From contig NZ_CP045072.1 in assembly GCF_009301415.1 (NCBI RefSeq), positions 1,541,001 to 1,605,000 of the forward strand: a stretch of 64,000 bases of DNA, read 5' to 3'. Of the stretch, positions 40,187 to 49,908 are shown piece by piece (the stretch's first letter is position 1; the number at the start of each line of letters is the position of its first letter). A model generated the notes under the pieces. The model was not told where the DNA came from and did no database searches. It worked only from the letters and a program-made list of their open reading frames with translations. This stretch comes from Paracoccus kondratievae (GTDB lineage: Bacteria; Pseudomonadota; Alphaproteobacteria; Rhodobacterales; Rhodobacteraceae). Both the position numbers and the translations under genes were made by a program.

Positions 40187-40846
40187 TCAGCGCCCCCGCA
40201 GCCAATCCCAGCCGCGCCGCAGACGCCCACGGGCGCTGGCACGTGCCGCATCAGCACGAGCGTCAATACGGTCCCATGCCTCGTCAGCCGAGCGGACGGC
40301 CGGGTCAATCGTACGCTCGCGAAACTGGTTCCACATGCGCCAGATCAGGAACAGCAGCGCGCCAAGGATCAGCAGGATGATCTGCGCCGCCCAGTTAAAG
40401 GGTTTGACCTCGGGTCCCGCCACCGGCTTGATCGCAATGGCGTTGGGATAGATCGACAGCCACGCAATCCGCCAACCATAAGAGGTCACGCTGACCCATT
40501 CCGGATTGGCCGAGGTCGAGCGCAGGTCGGTCGCCTGCGCATGCAGGTTCGAACTGTCGTATTTGAAATAGGGCGGCCAGATCCAGCCGGTGTCTTCATT
40601 GCGATAGACATAGGGTTTACCGTTGGGACGCACCGTGTCGATGAACCGCACGTCGCGCTGGCCTTGGGCGTTTTGCACCGTCCCGGTATCGGGAGAGGCA
40701 TAAAAGATCGCATTCGCACCGATATCGGTCAGCCGGTTATAGGTGTTGGTGATGCGAACCGTCTGCTTTGCGGGCAGCGTGTAGTCCAGAAACAAAAAGA
40801 CCACGATCCCGAAGATCACCCCAAGGACGGTCAGGAACCAGCGCAT
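40187..40846 (-). CDS. DUF1523 family membrane protein
   Basis: From ATG 40846 (MRWFLTVLGVIFGIVVFLFL) it encodes 219 residues with an N-terminal membrane helix (4-21) and a second helix at about 160-178 ('AAQIILLILGALLFLIWRMW'). Between them lies an exported beta-rich domain with 'TNTYNRLTDIGANAIFY', characteristic of DUF1523, a family almost confined to Rhodobacterales. Function is unknown. The stop directly abuts the deoC start, so it shares the operon. Confidence 0.83.
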   Translation of the reverse strand: MRWFLTVLGVIFGIVVFLFLDYTLPAKQTVRITNTYNRLTDIGANAIFYASPDTGTVQNAQGQRDVRFIDTVRPNGKPYVYRNEDTGWIWPPYFKYDSSNLHAQATDLRSTSANPEWVSVTSYGWRIAWLSIYPNAIAIKPVAGPEVKPFNWAAQIILLILGALLFLIWRMWNQFRERTIDPAVRSADEAWDRIDARADAARASARGRLRRGWDWLRGR

Positions 40847-40857
40847 CGGCGCCCCCC

Positions 40858-41139
40858 TTAATTGTAATTCACGATCACGATGATCACGATGATCGCGACC
40901 ACCGGCAGAACCAGCACCAACCCGACAAGCCGCGCTTGCAGGGTCTTGCTGAAACCCACCATCGAACGCCGCACGAACTCGGCTCGTTCCGGTGAAGGTC
41001 CCGCACGTTCGGGATGACGGCGATCCCACTCTTCTTCAAGCTCTTCCCGGCGCAGGCTGCGGATATAGATGCCGATCAGCAGGTAAAAGATCAGCTCAAC
41101 GATCAGGACCATGCCGATCAGGCGCAGAAAGGCAATCAT
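40858..41139 (-). CDS. Small membrane protein of unknown function
   Basis: From ATG 41139 (MIAFLRLIGMVLIVELIFYL) it encodes 93 residues with two membrane helices, at about 2-22 and 68-90 ('GLVLVLPVVAIIVIIVIVN'), joined by a charged cytoplasmic loop rich in Arg and Glu. An upstream ATG (41193) would add 18 residues; neither has a strong ribosome site. It precedes DUF1523 by 11 bases and the two membrane proteins may form a complex; this is inferred from position. Confidence 0.7.
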   Translation of the reverse strand: MIAFLRLIGMVLIVELIFYLLIGIYIRSLRREELEEEWDRRHPERAGPSPERAEFVRRSMVGFSKTLQARLVGLVLVLPVVAIIVIIVIVNYN

Positions 41140-41243
41140 CGGGCCGACCCAGTTTGCAAGAAGCCTGCCCCATGGAAGGCCCGCGCGCGGCAACTGTCAA
41201 TGACCCCATTGCCGTACCGCCGAACCCGGCCTAGCCTTGGGTC

Positions 41244-42545
41244 ATGGACGCGCTTGCCCAAGAGATCAAGAACCGCCGCGAAGACCTGGTCCGCCTGACA
41301 CAGGACCTGATCCGCATTCCGACCCTGAACCCGCCGGGACGACATTACCGCGAGATCTGCGAATATCTGCAGGCGCGGCTGGCCCCGCAGGGGTGGGAGT
41401 GCGAACTGATCCGCGCCCATGGTGCCCCCGGCGACAGCAAAGAGTTTCCGCGCTGGAACCTTGTCGCCCGCCATCGCGGTGGCCCGCCCGGGGAATGCGT
41501 GCATTTCAACAGCCATCATGACGTGGTCGAGGTCGGCCATGGCTGGAGCCGCGACCCCTTTGGCGCAGAGCTGGATGAGGGGCGCATCTATGGCCGCGGC
41601 GCTTGCGACATGAAAGGCGGGCTGGCCGCCAGTATCATCGCGGCCGAGGCATTTGTTGCCCTGTATCCCGACCATCCCGGCCAGATCGAGATCAGCGCCA
41701 CGGCTGACGAGGAATCGGGCGGCTTTGGCGGCGTGGCTTATCTGGCCCAGCAAGGCGCCTTTGCCCATGTCGATCACGTCATCATCCCTGAGCCTCTGCA
41801 CAAGGACCGCATCTGCCTTGGCCATCGTGGCGTCTGGTGGGCCGAGATCGAGACCCACGGCCGCATCGCCCACGGCTCGATGCCCTTCCTTGGCGACAGC
41901 GCCATCCGCCACATGGGCGCAGTGCTTGAGGAAATGGAACGCACCCTGTTCCCGTTGCTGCTGAGCAAGCACACCGAGATGCCTGTGATCCCCGAGGGTG
42001 CGCGGAACTCGACCCTGAACATCAATTCGATCCATGGCGGAGAGCCGGATCTGGGTCCCGATTTTACCGGCCTGCCTGCGCCCTGCGTCGCCGACCGCTG
42101 CCGCATCGTCATCGACCGCCGCTTTCTGATCGAAGAGGATCTCGCCGAGGTCAAGCGTGAGGTCACGGCGCTCCTTGAAAAAATCAAGGTGCAACGTCCT
42201 GGATTTGTTTACGAAATCCGGGATTTGTTCGAGGTCATCCCCAGCATGACCGACCGCGAAGCACCGGTCGTGCGTTCGACCGCCGCCGCAATTGAGAGGG
42301 TACTGGGCCGGACTGCCGGATATGTCGTCAGCCCCGGCACCTATGATCAAAAACACATCGACCGCATCGGCAAGCTCAAGAACTGCATCGCCTATGGGCC
42401 GGGTGTTCTGGATCTGGCCCATCAGCCCGATGAATGGGTAGGCGTGCAGGATATGCAGGATTCCGCCTGTGTTATGGCGCTGGTGCTTGATGACATCCTG
42501 CGTGGCCCCGCGGGGGATTCCCCACAAGGCCCACCTGTGGCATGA
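41244..42545 (+). CDS. M20 family metallopeptidase (ArgE/DapE-like deacylase)
   Basis: The 433-residue protein shows the M20 metal-site pattern: 'VHFNSHHDVVEVG' (about residues 86-98), 'GACDMKGGLAASI' (D122), 'ATADEESGGFGG' (Glu pair near 155) and 'PEPLHKDRICLGHRGVWW', followed by a dimerisation domain and a late 'YVVSPGTYDQKH' His. It belongs to the acetylornithine deacetylase/succinyl-diaminopimelate desuccinylase group; the exact substrate cannot be told. The stop overlaps a possible ftsB start as ATGA. Confidence 0.87.
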   Translation: MDALAQEIKNRREDLVRLTQDLIRIPTLNPPGRHYREICEYLQARLAPQGWECELIRAHGAPGDSKEFPRWNLVARHRGGPPGECVHFNSHHDVVEVGHGWSRDPFGAELDEGRIYGRGACDMKGGLAASIIAAEAFVALYPDHPGQIEISATADEESGGFGGVAYLAQQGAFAHVDHVIIPEPLHKDRICLGHRGVWWAEIETHGRIAHGSMPFLGDSAIRHMGAVLEEMERTLFPLLLSKHTEMPVIPEGARNSTLNINSIHGGEPDLGPDFTGLPAPCVADRCRIVIDRRFLIEEDLAEVKREVTALLEKIKVQRPGFVYEIRDLFEVIPSMTDREAPVVRSTAAAIERVLGRTAGYVVSPGTYDQKHIDRIGKLKNCIAYGPGVLDLAHQPDEWVGVQDMQDSACVMALVLDDILRGPAGDSPQGPPVA

Positions 42546-42580
42546 TCGCGCAAAACAGCCGAGCAGCCGCCGAGCCCCAT

Positions 42581-42874
42581 ATGAACCAACGCCTGTCGAT
42601 CAGCGCCCTGATCTTTTTCGTCGTGATGATCCTTTTGGGCGTCTATTTTGCCTATGCGGCGGTTCAGGGTCCCTCTGGCATCCTGCGGCGCGTGCAGTTG
42701 CAAGCCGAAACGCAAGAGCTGGTCCAGCAGCGCAACAAGCTGCAGGCCGAGGTGGACCGGATGCGCAATCTGACCCGCCGGCTGTCGGATGAGTTTCTGG
42801 ACGTGGACCTGCTGGACGAACGTGCCCGCGACGTTCTGGGCCTGGTGCGCGCTGACGAAATCATCATCCGCTAG
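42581..42874 (+). CDS. ftsB: Septum formation initiator, FtsB/DivIC type
   Basis: From ATG 42581 (MNQRLSISALIFFVVMIL) it encodes 97 residues: one membrane helix (about 5-23), a coiled coil ('ETQELVQQRNKLQAEVDRMR') and a conserved C-terminal 'LDVDLLDERARDVLGLVRAD'. FtsB is part of the FtsQLB divisome complex and in Rhodobacterales lies next to pyruvate dehydrogenase, as here. An upstream ATG (42542) overlapping the preceding stop would add 13 residues; the shorter form fits the family better. Confidence 0.88.
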   Translation: MNQRLSISALIFFVVMILLGVYFAYAAVQGPSGILRRVQLQAETQELVQQRNKLQAEVDRMRNLTRRLSDEFLDVDLLDERARDVLGLVRADEIIIR

Positions 42875-42957
42875 GCTCTCAGGTAAAGCGCACGATCCCG
42901 GCCTGCCCGGATTATCCGGTCTGCGAACTGCCTTTTCCTGCATCGCCACACTTCCTC

Positions 42958-42979
42958 AAGCCGCCTTTCGGGCGGCTTT
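42958..42979 (+). terminator. Rho-independent terminator after ftsB
   Basis: AAGCCGCC and GGCGGCTT (42958-42965 and 42971-42978) form an 8-pair stem with a TTTCG loop, followed by TC. It separates ftsB from the pyruvate dehydrogenase operon. Confidence 0.75.
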
Positions 42980-43086
42980 CTGCATCTGGTGTCTGGACCT
43001 ATGCACGAGTCCGGTTTACTTCCCCCGACAGCTTCGCCTAGAATTAGTTTAACGCTGAACTATTCCCCGCCCCGAGGAGGAGGCCC

Positions 43087-44097
43087 ATGGTCAGAAAGCC
43101 CGCAGCCAGGCAGAGCACGCCGAACGTGTCCAAAGATGAGCTGCTTCAATACTATCGCGACATGCTGTTGATCCGCCGATTCGAAGAAAAGGCCGGTCAG
43201 CTTTACGGCATGGGCCTGATCGGTGGTTTCTGCCACCTCTACATCGGGCAAGAGGCCGTCGTCGTCGGTCTGGAATCCGTCGCCAAGGAAGGCGACAAGC
43301 GCATCACCAGCTACCGTGACCACGGCCATATGCTGGCCTGCGGCATGGACGCACGCGGGGTGATGGCCGAGCTGACCGGCCGCATCGGCGGCTATTCCAA
43401 AGGCAAGGGCGGCTCGATGCACATGTTCAGCCGCGAAAAACACTTCTACGGCGGCCATGGCATCGTCGCCGCGCAGGTGCCCCTGGGGGCCGGTCTTGCC
43501 TTTTCCGACAAATACCGGGGCAATGACAACGTCACCTTCGTCTATTTCGGTGATGGTGCCGCCAACCAGGGTCAGGTCTATGAGACCTATAACATGGCCA
43601 CGATCTGGGAACTGCCGGTGGTTTTCGTGATCGAGAACAACCAGTATGCGATGGGCACCTCGCTCAAACGCTCGACCCGTTCGACCACGCTTTACGGCCG
43701 TGGCGAGGCTTTCGGCATCCCCGGCGAACAGGTGGACGGCATGGATGTGCTGGCCGTCAAGGCAGCGGGCGAAAAAGCGGTGGCGCATTGCCGCGCCGGC
43801 AAGGGTCCCTACATCCTTGAAGTCATGACCTACCGCTATCGCGGCCACTCGATGTCCGACCCGGCGAAATACCGCACCCGCGAAGAAGTGCAGAAGATGC
43901 GCGACGAACGCGACGCCATCGAACACGTACGCGAGCTGCTGCTGCAGGGCAAACATGCCTCCGAAGACGACCTCAAGGCCATCGACAAGGAGATCAAGGA
44001 AATCGTGAACGACTCTGCCGAGTTCGCCAAGGAAAGCCCGGAGCCGCCGCTCGAAGAGCTGTGGACCGATATCTACGCCGAAGAAAAGAGCGCCTGA
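43087..44097 (+). CDS. pdhA: Pyruvate dehydrogenase E1 component, alpha subunit
   Basis: The 336-residue protein has the E1-alpha thiamine diphosphate motif '[17 protein letters not shown]' (from about residue 153), '[18 protein letters not shown]', and the phosphorylation-loop type '[19 protein letters not shown]'. With the beta subunit it decarboxylates pyruvate and reductively acetylates lipoyl groups. GAGGAGGAGGCCC precedes the ATG. It is the first gene of pdhA-pdhB-pdhC; E3 (lpd) is not in the window. Confidence 0.96.
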   Translation: MVRKPAARQSTPNVSKDELLQYYRDMLLIRRFEEKAGQLYGMGLIGGFCHLYIGQEAVVVGLESVAKEGDKRITSYRDHGHMLACGMDARGVMAELTGRIGGYSKGKGGSMHMFSREKHFYGGHGIVAAQVPLGAGLAFSDKYRGNDNVTFVYFGDGAANQGQVYETYNMATIWELPVVFVIENNQYAMGTSLKRSTRSTTLYGRGEAFGIPGEQVDGMDVLAVKAAGEKAVAHCRAGKGPYILEVMTYRYRGHSMSDPAKYRTREEVQKMRDERDAIEHVRELLLQGKHASEDDLKAIDKEIKEIVNDSAEFAKESPEPPLEELWTDIYAEEKSA

Positions 44098-44110
44098 GGG
44101 AGAGGGAACC

Positions 44111-45478
44111 ATGGCAACCGAAATCCTGATGCCCGCCCTGTCGCCGACCATGGAGGAAGGCACGCTGGCCAAGTGGCTGGTCAAGGAAGGCGATAGCGTG
44201 AAATCCGGCGACATCATCGCCGAGATCGAAACCGACAAGGCCACGATGGAATTCGAGGCCGTTGATGAAGGCATCCTTGGCAAGATCCTGATCCCCGAGG
44301 GTACGCAAGCGGTCAAGGTGAACACCCCGATCGCCATTCTGGTCGAGGAAGGCGAATCCGTCGATTCCGCCCCGGCACCGAAAGCCGAAGCACCTGCCGA
44401 GACAAAGGCTGAGGCTCCGGCAGCTCCGGCCCAGGCCGCCGCACCTGCCCCCGCACCGGTAGCGGACCTGTCGCCCGACTGGCCGGAAGGCACGCCGATG
44501 AAGACCATGACCGTGCGCGAAGCGCTGCGCGAAGCCATGGCCGAAGAGATGGAGCGTGACGAGACCGTCTTCCTGATGGGCGAAGAGGTCGGCGAATATC
44601 AGGGCGCCTACAAGATCAGCCAGGGGCTGCTGGACAAGTTCGGCGCGCGCCGCGTGGTCGATACGCCGATCTCGGAAATCGGCTTTGCCGGTATCGGCAC
44701 CGGGGCCGCTATGGCGGGTCTGCGTCCGATCGTCGAGTTCATGACCTTCAACTTCGCCATGCAGGCGATTGACCATATCATCAACTCGGCCGCCAAGACG
44801 CTTTACATGTCGGGCGGGCAGATGGGTTGCCCCATCGTCTTTCGCGGACCGAACGGCGCCGCCGCCCGCGTGGCCGCCCAGCACAGCCAGGATTACGCAG
44901 CCTGGTATGCGCAGATCCCCGGTCTGAAGGTGGTGATGCCCTATACCGCAGCTGACGCAAAAGGCCTGCTCAAGACCGCGATCCGCGATGGTAACCCCGT
45001 CGTGTTCCTTGAGAACGAGATCCTTTACGGCCGCAGCTTCGAAGTACCGGATCTGCCGGACTTTACCATCCCGTTTGGCAAGGCGCGCATCGCACGCCCC
45101 GGCCGCGACGTGACCATCGTCAGCTTTGGCATCGGCATGACCCACGCGCTGGAAGCAGCCGAGACGCTGGCTGGCGAAGGGATCGAAGCCGAGGTCATCG
45201 ATCTGCGCACCCTGCGCCCGATCGACTATGCGACCGTCATCGAATCGGTGAAACGCACAAACCGCTGCGTGACGGTGGAAGAAGGTTTCCCGGTCTGCTC
45301 GATCGGCAACCACATCTCGGCCCATCTGATGGAGAACGCCTTCGACTGGCTCGACGCTCCGGTCATCAACTGCACCGGTAAGGATGTGCCCATGCCTTAT
45401 GCGGCCAACCTTGAAAAGCACGCGCTGATCACTGCCGCCGAAGTCGTCGAAGCCGTGAAGAAAGTCACCTACCGTTAA
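44111..45478 (+). CDS. pdhB: Pyruvate dehydrogenase E1 component, beta subunit, with N-terminal lipoyl domain
   Basis: The 455-residue protein is a fusion typical of alphaproteobacteria: a lipoyl domain (1-80) with the modified Lys in '[12 protein letters not shown]' (K43), an Ala/Pro/Glu linker (about 90-118), then the E1-beta body with '[20 protein letters not shown]', '[19 protein letters not shown]' and '[12 protein letters not shown]'. The lipoyl domain is nearly the same as that of the downstream E2, so both can carry acetyl groups. It follows pdhA by 13 bases. Confidence 0.96.
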   Translation: MATEILMPALSPTMEEGTLAKWLVKEGDSVKSGDIIAEIETDKATMEFEAVDEGILGKILIPEGTQAVKVNTPIAILVEEGESVDSAPAPKAEAPAETKAEAPAAPAQAAAPAPAPVADLSPDWPEGTPMKTMTVREALREAMAEEMERDETVFLMGEEVGEYQGAYKISQGLLDKFGARRVVDTPISEIGFAGIGTGAAMAGLRPIVEFMTFNFAMQAIDHIINSAAKTLYMSGGQMGCPIVFRGPNGAAARVAAQHSQDYAAWYAQIPGLKVVMPYTAADAKGLLKTAIRDGNPVVFLENEILYGRSFEVPDLPDFTIPFGKARIARPGRDVTIVSFGIGMTHALEAAETLAGEGIEAEVIDLRTLRPIDYATVIESVKRTNRCVTVEEGFPVCSIGNHISAHLMENAFDWLDAPVINCTGKDVPMPYAANLEKHALITAAEVVEAVKKVTYR

Positions 45479-45492
45479 GGGGAGGGCAGAAG

Positions 45493-46782
45493 ATGCCGAC
45501 TGAAATCCTGATGCCCGCCCTGTCTCCGACCATGGAGGAAGGCACGCTGGCCAAATGGCTGGTGAAAGAGGGCGACGAGGTCAAATCCGGCGACATCATC
45601 GCCGAGATCGAGACTGACAAGGCCACGATGGAATTCGAGGCCGTTGATGAGGGCGTCCTGGGCAAGATCCTGATTGCCGAGGGCACCCAGGGGGTAAAGG
45701 TCAATACCCCCATCGCTGTCCTGCTTGAGGATGGCGAAAGCGCCGATGACATCGGTTCGGCCCCCGCACCCAAGGCAGAGGCCAAGCCCGAGGCCGCGAA
45801 AGCAGAGGCCGCTCCGGCGGCGGCAGCCCCGGCTGCGCCAAAATCGGCTGAGGGCGGGCGTATCTTTGCCTCGCCTCTGGCCCGGCGCATCGCGGCGGAA
45901 AAGGGCATCGACCTTGCCACGGTTCAGGGCTCTGGTCCGCGTGGTCGTATCGTCAAGGCGGATGTCGAGGGTGCAAAGCCCGGCGCGGCCAAGCCTGCCA
46001 CCGCCGAAGCCCCGAAAGCGGCGACCCCCGCCCCGGCTGCTGCCGCACCGGCAGGTCCTTCGGCAGAGACCATCCTCAAGATGTATGCCGACCGCGAAAC
46101 CGAAGAGGTGGCGCTGGACGGCATGCGCCGCACCATCGCCGCGCGGCTGTCCGAGGCCAAACAGACCATCCCGCATTTCTATCTGCGCCGCTCGGCCAAG
46201 CTGGACGAACTGATGAAGTTCCGCGCCATGCTGAACAAGCAGCTTGAATCGCGGGGCGTGAAACTGTCGGTCAACGACTTCATCATCAAGGCCTGCGCGT
46301 TGGCGCTGCAAGAGGTGCCGGATGCCAATGCCGTCTGGGCAGGCGACCGTATCCTTAAGCTGAAACCGTCGGATGTCGCGGTCGCCGTCGCAGTCGAGGG
46401 CGGGCTCTTTACCCCCGTTCTTAAGGACGCGCAGCAAAAGACGCTGTCCGCCCTTTCGGCCGAGATGAAGGATCTGGCCAACCGCGCCAAGACCAGAAAG
46501 CTTGCACCCCACGAATATCAGGGCGGCAGCTTTGCGATCTCGAACCTCGGCATGTTCGGGATCGAGAACTTTGATGCAGTGATCAACCCGCCGCACGGCG
46601 CGATCCTGGCGGTCGGTGCCGGCATTCAAACCCCTGTGGTCGAGAATGGCGAAGTGGTGATCCGCAATGTCATGTCGATGACGCTGTCGGTCGATCACCG
46701 GGTGATCGACGGTGCGCTTGGCGCCCAGCTGCTGGAAGCCATCGTCAAACATCTGGAAAACCCGATGGGTATGCTGGCCTGA
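45493..46782 (+). CDS. pdhC: Pyruvate dehydrogenase E2, dihydrolipoamide acetyltransferase
   Basis: The 429-residue protein has a lipoyl domain (K43 in '[10 protein letters not shown]'), a linker, an E3/E1-binding domain at about 120-155 ('[20 protein letters not shown]'), a second Ala/Pro linker and the catalytic domain ending with the active site '[12 protein letters not shown]' (H402, D406). It forms the core of the complex and transfers acetyl to CoA. GGGAGGGCAGAAG precedes the ATG. A strong terminator follows. Confidence 0.96.
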   Translation: MPTEILMPALSPTMEEGTLAKWLVKEGDEVKSGDIIAEIETDKATMEFEAVDEGVLGKILIAEGTQGVKVNTPIAVLLEDGESADDIGSAPAPKAEAKPEAAKAEAAPAAAAPAAPKSAEGGRIFASPLARRIAAEKGIDLATVQGSGPRGRIVKADVEGAKPGAAKPATAEAPKAATPAPAAAAPAGPSAETILKMYADRETEEVALDGMRRTIAARLSEAKQTIPHFYLRRSAKLDELMKFRAMLNKQLESRGVKLSVNDFIIKACALALQEVPDANAVWAGDRILKLKPSDVAVAVAVEGGLFTPVLKDAQQKTLSALSAEMKDLANRAKTRKLAPHEYQGGSFAISNLGMFGIENFDAVINPPHGAILAVGAGIQTPVVENGEVVIRNVMSMTLSVDHRVIDGALGAQLLEAIVKHLENPMGMLA

Positions 46783-46801
46783 TCCGATCAGCCACAGCAA
46801 T

Positions 46802-46831
46802 AAAAAGGGGGGGCTCCCGGGCCCCCTTTTT
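46802..46831. terminator. Bidirectional terminator between pdhC and the RND gene
   Basis: An A5-G7 stretch pairs with a C5-T5 stretch around a short GC loop (AAAAAGGGGG/CCCCCTTTTT). A and T runs on both flanks let it act on both converging genes. Confidence 0.8.
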
Positions 46832-46851
46832 CATATTCAGATGCAGCTCTC

Positions 46852-49800
46852 TTATTCGCCCGCGGGTTTCGAAGCGACGTTCAGCCCGATCCAGCGCCGC
46901 AACAAACGCGCGATCCTGACCTGTCCGCCATGAACGACCGAGAACAGCGACGGTACGAACAACAGCGACAGCAACGTCGAAAGCAGCAGCCCCCCGATCA
47001 CCGCAATCGCCATCGGAGAGCTGAACTCGGCCCCCTCTCCCGTGCCGATGGCCGAAGGTACCATGCCCGCAGTCATGGCAATGGTGGTCATCACGATAGG
47101 GCGCGCGCGCTTATGAACCGCATCTAGAATGGCGGTACGCTTATCAATGCCCTGATCCATTGAGCTGACCGCGAATTCCACCAGCATGATCGCGTTTTTG
47201 GTCACGATCCCCATCAGCATCAGAAAGCCGATGACCACCGCCATGCTGATCGAGTTCCCGGTCAGGAACAGCGCAAGGATCGCCCCACCGATCGCCAGCG
47301 GCAGCGACATCAGGATGGAAATCGGGGTGACGAAATTGTGGAACAGCAGCACCAGCACGACATAGGTCAGCATCACGCCCGAGATCATCGCGACCGAGAA
47401 GGCCTGGAACACCTCACCCATAATCTCGGCATCGCCCGAGGGCTGGATCTCGGTTCCCGGTGGCAGCTCGACCTCGCCTTGCAGGGCGGCAACCTCTGCA
47501 CTGACCGGACCAAGCAGTGCGCCACGGGCAAGGTTTGCCGAAACCGTGGTCCGATAACGCCGGTCATAGCGCCCGATTTCAGTCGCCCCGGCAGAGAGGG
47601 TGACATCCGCCACGGCCTCAAGCGGCACCTGCCCGGCTGAACTTGGCACCCTCAGGTTGCGCACTGTCATCAGATCGCGCCGCGCGGATTCGTTCAGCCG
47701 CACCATGATCGGGATCTGCTTGTCGCCCGTATTGAACTTGGCAAGGTTCGATTCGGTATCGCCCAGCGTCGCAACGCGAAGGGTGGTGGCCAATGCGCTG
47801 GCGGTCACACCCAGTTGCGCGGCAACTTCGGGGCGCGGATGGACCTGAATCTCTGGCCGCTGAAGACTGGCCGAAGAGGTGATCCCTTCAAGCGTGGGCA
47901 GGGTCTTCATCGCCGCGACCAGCCGCTCGGCCGCCTCGGCCGCGCCCTCTTCGCTATCGCCAAGGACCGAGACGGAAAGATCGGCGTTCCCCTCTTCGTT
48001 CTGGAAGTTGATGCGCACATCGGGGATCGTCGACAGCTCGCGCTTAAGCTCATCCTCGATCTGAAAGCTTGAACGCCCACGCTCTTCCTTGGGGCCGTAA
48101 TTGACCATCAGCGTGGCTTTGGTCACGTCCTCATCACCGCCATTGACAAAGACCGAGCGCACCTCGGGCGCGGTCTTGATACGGTGCGAAATCTCGCGCG
48201 CCATCGCCTCGGTCTCGGCCACGGTCGAGCCGGGGGGCAGTTCGACGGTGACCTGGCTACGCCCGACATCCGAGGCGGGGATGAATTCTGTCGGCAAAAG
48301 CGTTGCCGAAAAGATCGAGATCGCAAAAACACCAAGCCCCATCAGCAGCGACAGCCCGCGATGGCGCAGAGTCCAGCCCAGCACGCCCATCAGACCGCGC
48401 AACAGCGGGCCATCGCGTTCCTCGGCCAGACGGGTGTTGTCGCGCAGGAAATATGCGGCGAGCATCGGCGTGATCAGTCGCGCAACCAGCAGCGAAAACA
48501 GCACCGAGACCGCGACGGTCAGGCCGAATTGCTTGAAGTACTGCCCGGGAATCCCCCCCATGAAACTGACCGGAGCAAAGACCGCGACGATTGAAAAGCT
48601 GATCGCGATGACGGTCAGGCCGATCTCATTCGCGGCCTCCATACTCGCGTCATAGGCGGGCACGCCCATGTTGATATGGCGGACGATGTTTTCGATCTCG
48701 ACGATGGCGTCATCGACAAGGATGCCGGTGACCAGCGTGATCGCAAGCAGGCTGATGCCGTTCAGCGTAAAGCCCAGCCAGTGCATGACAAAGAAGGTCG
48801 GGATGATCGACAGGGGCAGCGCAGTCGCCGCGATCAGCATCGCGCGCCAGTTGCGCAGGAACAAAAACACCACCACCACCGCCAGGAACGCGCCCTCGTA
48901 AAGCGTGTCCATGGTCGAATGATAGCTGCCCGAGGTATAGGTCGTCGCATCGTCGATCAGCGTGATCCTGGTGCCCGGATGTCGCTTTTCGATCTCGGCG
49001 ATACGGGCCTTGGTCCCGTCACCTGCGACCAGATCGGACTGGCCGCTGGCGCGAAAGACGCCAAAGGCGACGACCGGCTGACCGTCAAGCAACGCAAACT
49101 TGCGCTCTTCGCTGGCCCCGTCCGTGACAGTGCCAAGCTGGTCCAGCCGCACTGTCCGGCCACCGCCGACCAGAATGGGCGTCGCGGCCAGAAGTGAGAC
49201 ATCATCGGCCGATCCCAGCGCGCGGATGGTGTATTCGGTCCCGGCCAGATCGCCACGTCCACCGCCCATGTCGATATTCTTGGCCCGCAGCTGTTCCGAT
49301 ATCTCGGCCGCGGTCAGCCCAAAGGCCATGATCCGGGCGGGGTCCAGCTCGACATTGATCTGGCGATCCGCGCCACCGATCCGGGTAATGCTGGCCACGC
49401 CGGGCACGGTCGAAAGATCGCGCGACACCACATCATCAACGAAATCCGACAGCTCTTCGATATTCATGCCGGGGTTGCTGATGGCATAGGTCAGGATCGC
49501 CATGCCGCTGACGTCGATGCGATGAATCAGCGGTTCGACAATCGACTCGGGCAAGTCTGCCCGGACTTTGGCGACGGCATCCTTGACGTCGTTGACTGCG
49601 CGGTCGGTGTCGGTCTCAAGCTCGAATTCGACATAGATCCGTGCCGAACTGTCGGTCGCAGATGAGGTGATGTGCCGCACGCCGGTGATCGAGGCAATCG
49701 AGTCCTCGATCGGTTGAACCACCTGCCGCGTCAGCTCTGACGGTGCGGCGCCGGGCTGGCTGACCACAACGCTGACCAAGGGCAGGTCGATGTTCGGCAT

Positions 49801-49908
49801 AGCCGTGACCGCCAGCCGGCTGAAGCTGTAAAGCCCCACCAGCACCAGCACGAGAAAGATCGCAATTGGCGGCACAGGGTGGCGGATAGACCATGCCGAA
49901 AAGTTCAT
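46852..49908 (-). CDS. RND efflux transporter, inner-membrane permease
   Basis: The 1018-residue protein has the hydrophobe/amphiphile efflux layout: a first helix after 'MNFSAWSIRHPVPPIAIFLV', porter-domain sequence 'PGAAPSELTRQVVQPIEDSI', and two clusters of membrane helices including 'VVFLFLRNWRAMLIAATALP' and 'GIVTKNAIMLVEFAV'. Proton-relay Asp residues are present in 'GILVDDAIVEIENI'. It would pump drugs or other amphiphiles with the adaptor encoded upstream; no outer-membrane factor gene is in the window. Substrates are unknown. Confidence 0.93.
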   Translation of the reverse strand: MNFSAWSIRHPVPPIAIFLVLVLVGLYSFSRLAVTAMPNIDLPLVSVVVSQPGAAPSELTRQVVQPIEDSIASITGVRHITSSATDSSARIYVEFELETDTDRAVNDVKDAVAKVRADLPESIVEPLIHRIDVSGMAILTYAISNPGMNIEELSDFVDDVVSRDLSTVPGVASITRIGGADRQINVELDPARIMAFGLTAAEISEQLRAKNIDMGGGRGDLAGTEYTIRALGSADDVSLLAATPILVGGGRTVRLDQLGTVTDGASEERKFALLDGQPVVAFGVFRASGQSDLVAGDGTKARIAEIEKRHPGTRITLIDDATTYTSGSYHSTMDTLYEGAFLAVVVVFLFLRNWRAMLIAATALPLSIIPTFFVMHWLGFTLNGISLLAITLVTGILVDDAIVEIENIVRHINMGVPAYDASMEAANEIGLTVIAISFSIVAVFAPVSFMGGIPGQYFKQFGLTVAVSVLFSLLVARLITPMLAAYFLRDNTRLAEERDGPLLRGLMGVLGWTLRHRGLSLLMGLGVFAISIFSATLLPTEFIPASDVGRSQVTVELPPGSTVAETEAMAREISHRIKTAPEVRSVFVNGGDEDVTKATLMVNYGPKEERGRSSFQIEDELKRELSTIPDVRINFQNEEGNADLSVSVLGDSEEGAAEAAERLVAAMKTLPTLEGITSSASLQRPEIQVHPRPEVAAQLGVTASALATTLRVATLGDTESNLAKFNTGDKQIPIMVRLNESARRDLMTVRNLRVPSSAGQVPLEAVADVTLSAGATEIGRYDRRYRTTVSANLARGALLGPVSAEVAALQGEVELPPGTEIQPSGDAEIMGEVFQAFSVAMISGVMLTYVVLVLLFHNFVTPISILMSLPLAIGGAILALFLTGNSISMAVVIGFLMLMGIVTKNAIMLVEFAVSSMDQGIDKRTAILDAVHKRARPIVMTTIAMTAGMVPSAIGTGEGAEFSSPMAIAVIGGLLLSTLLSLLFVPSLFSVVHGGQVRIARLLRRWIGLNVASKPAGE

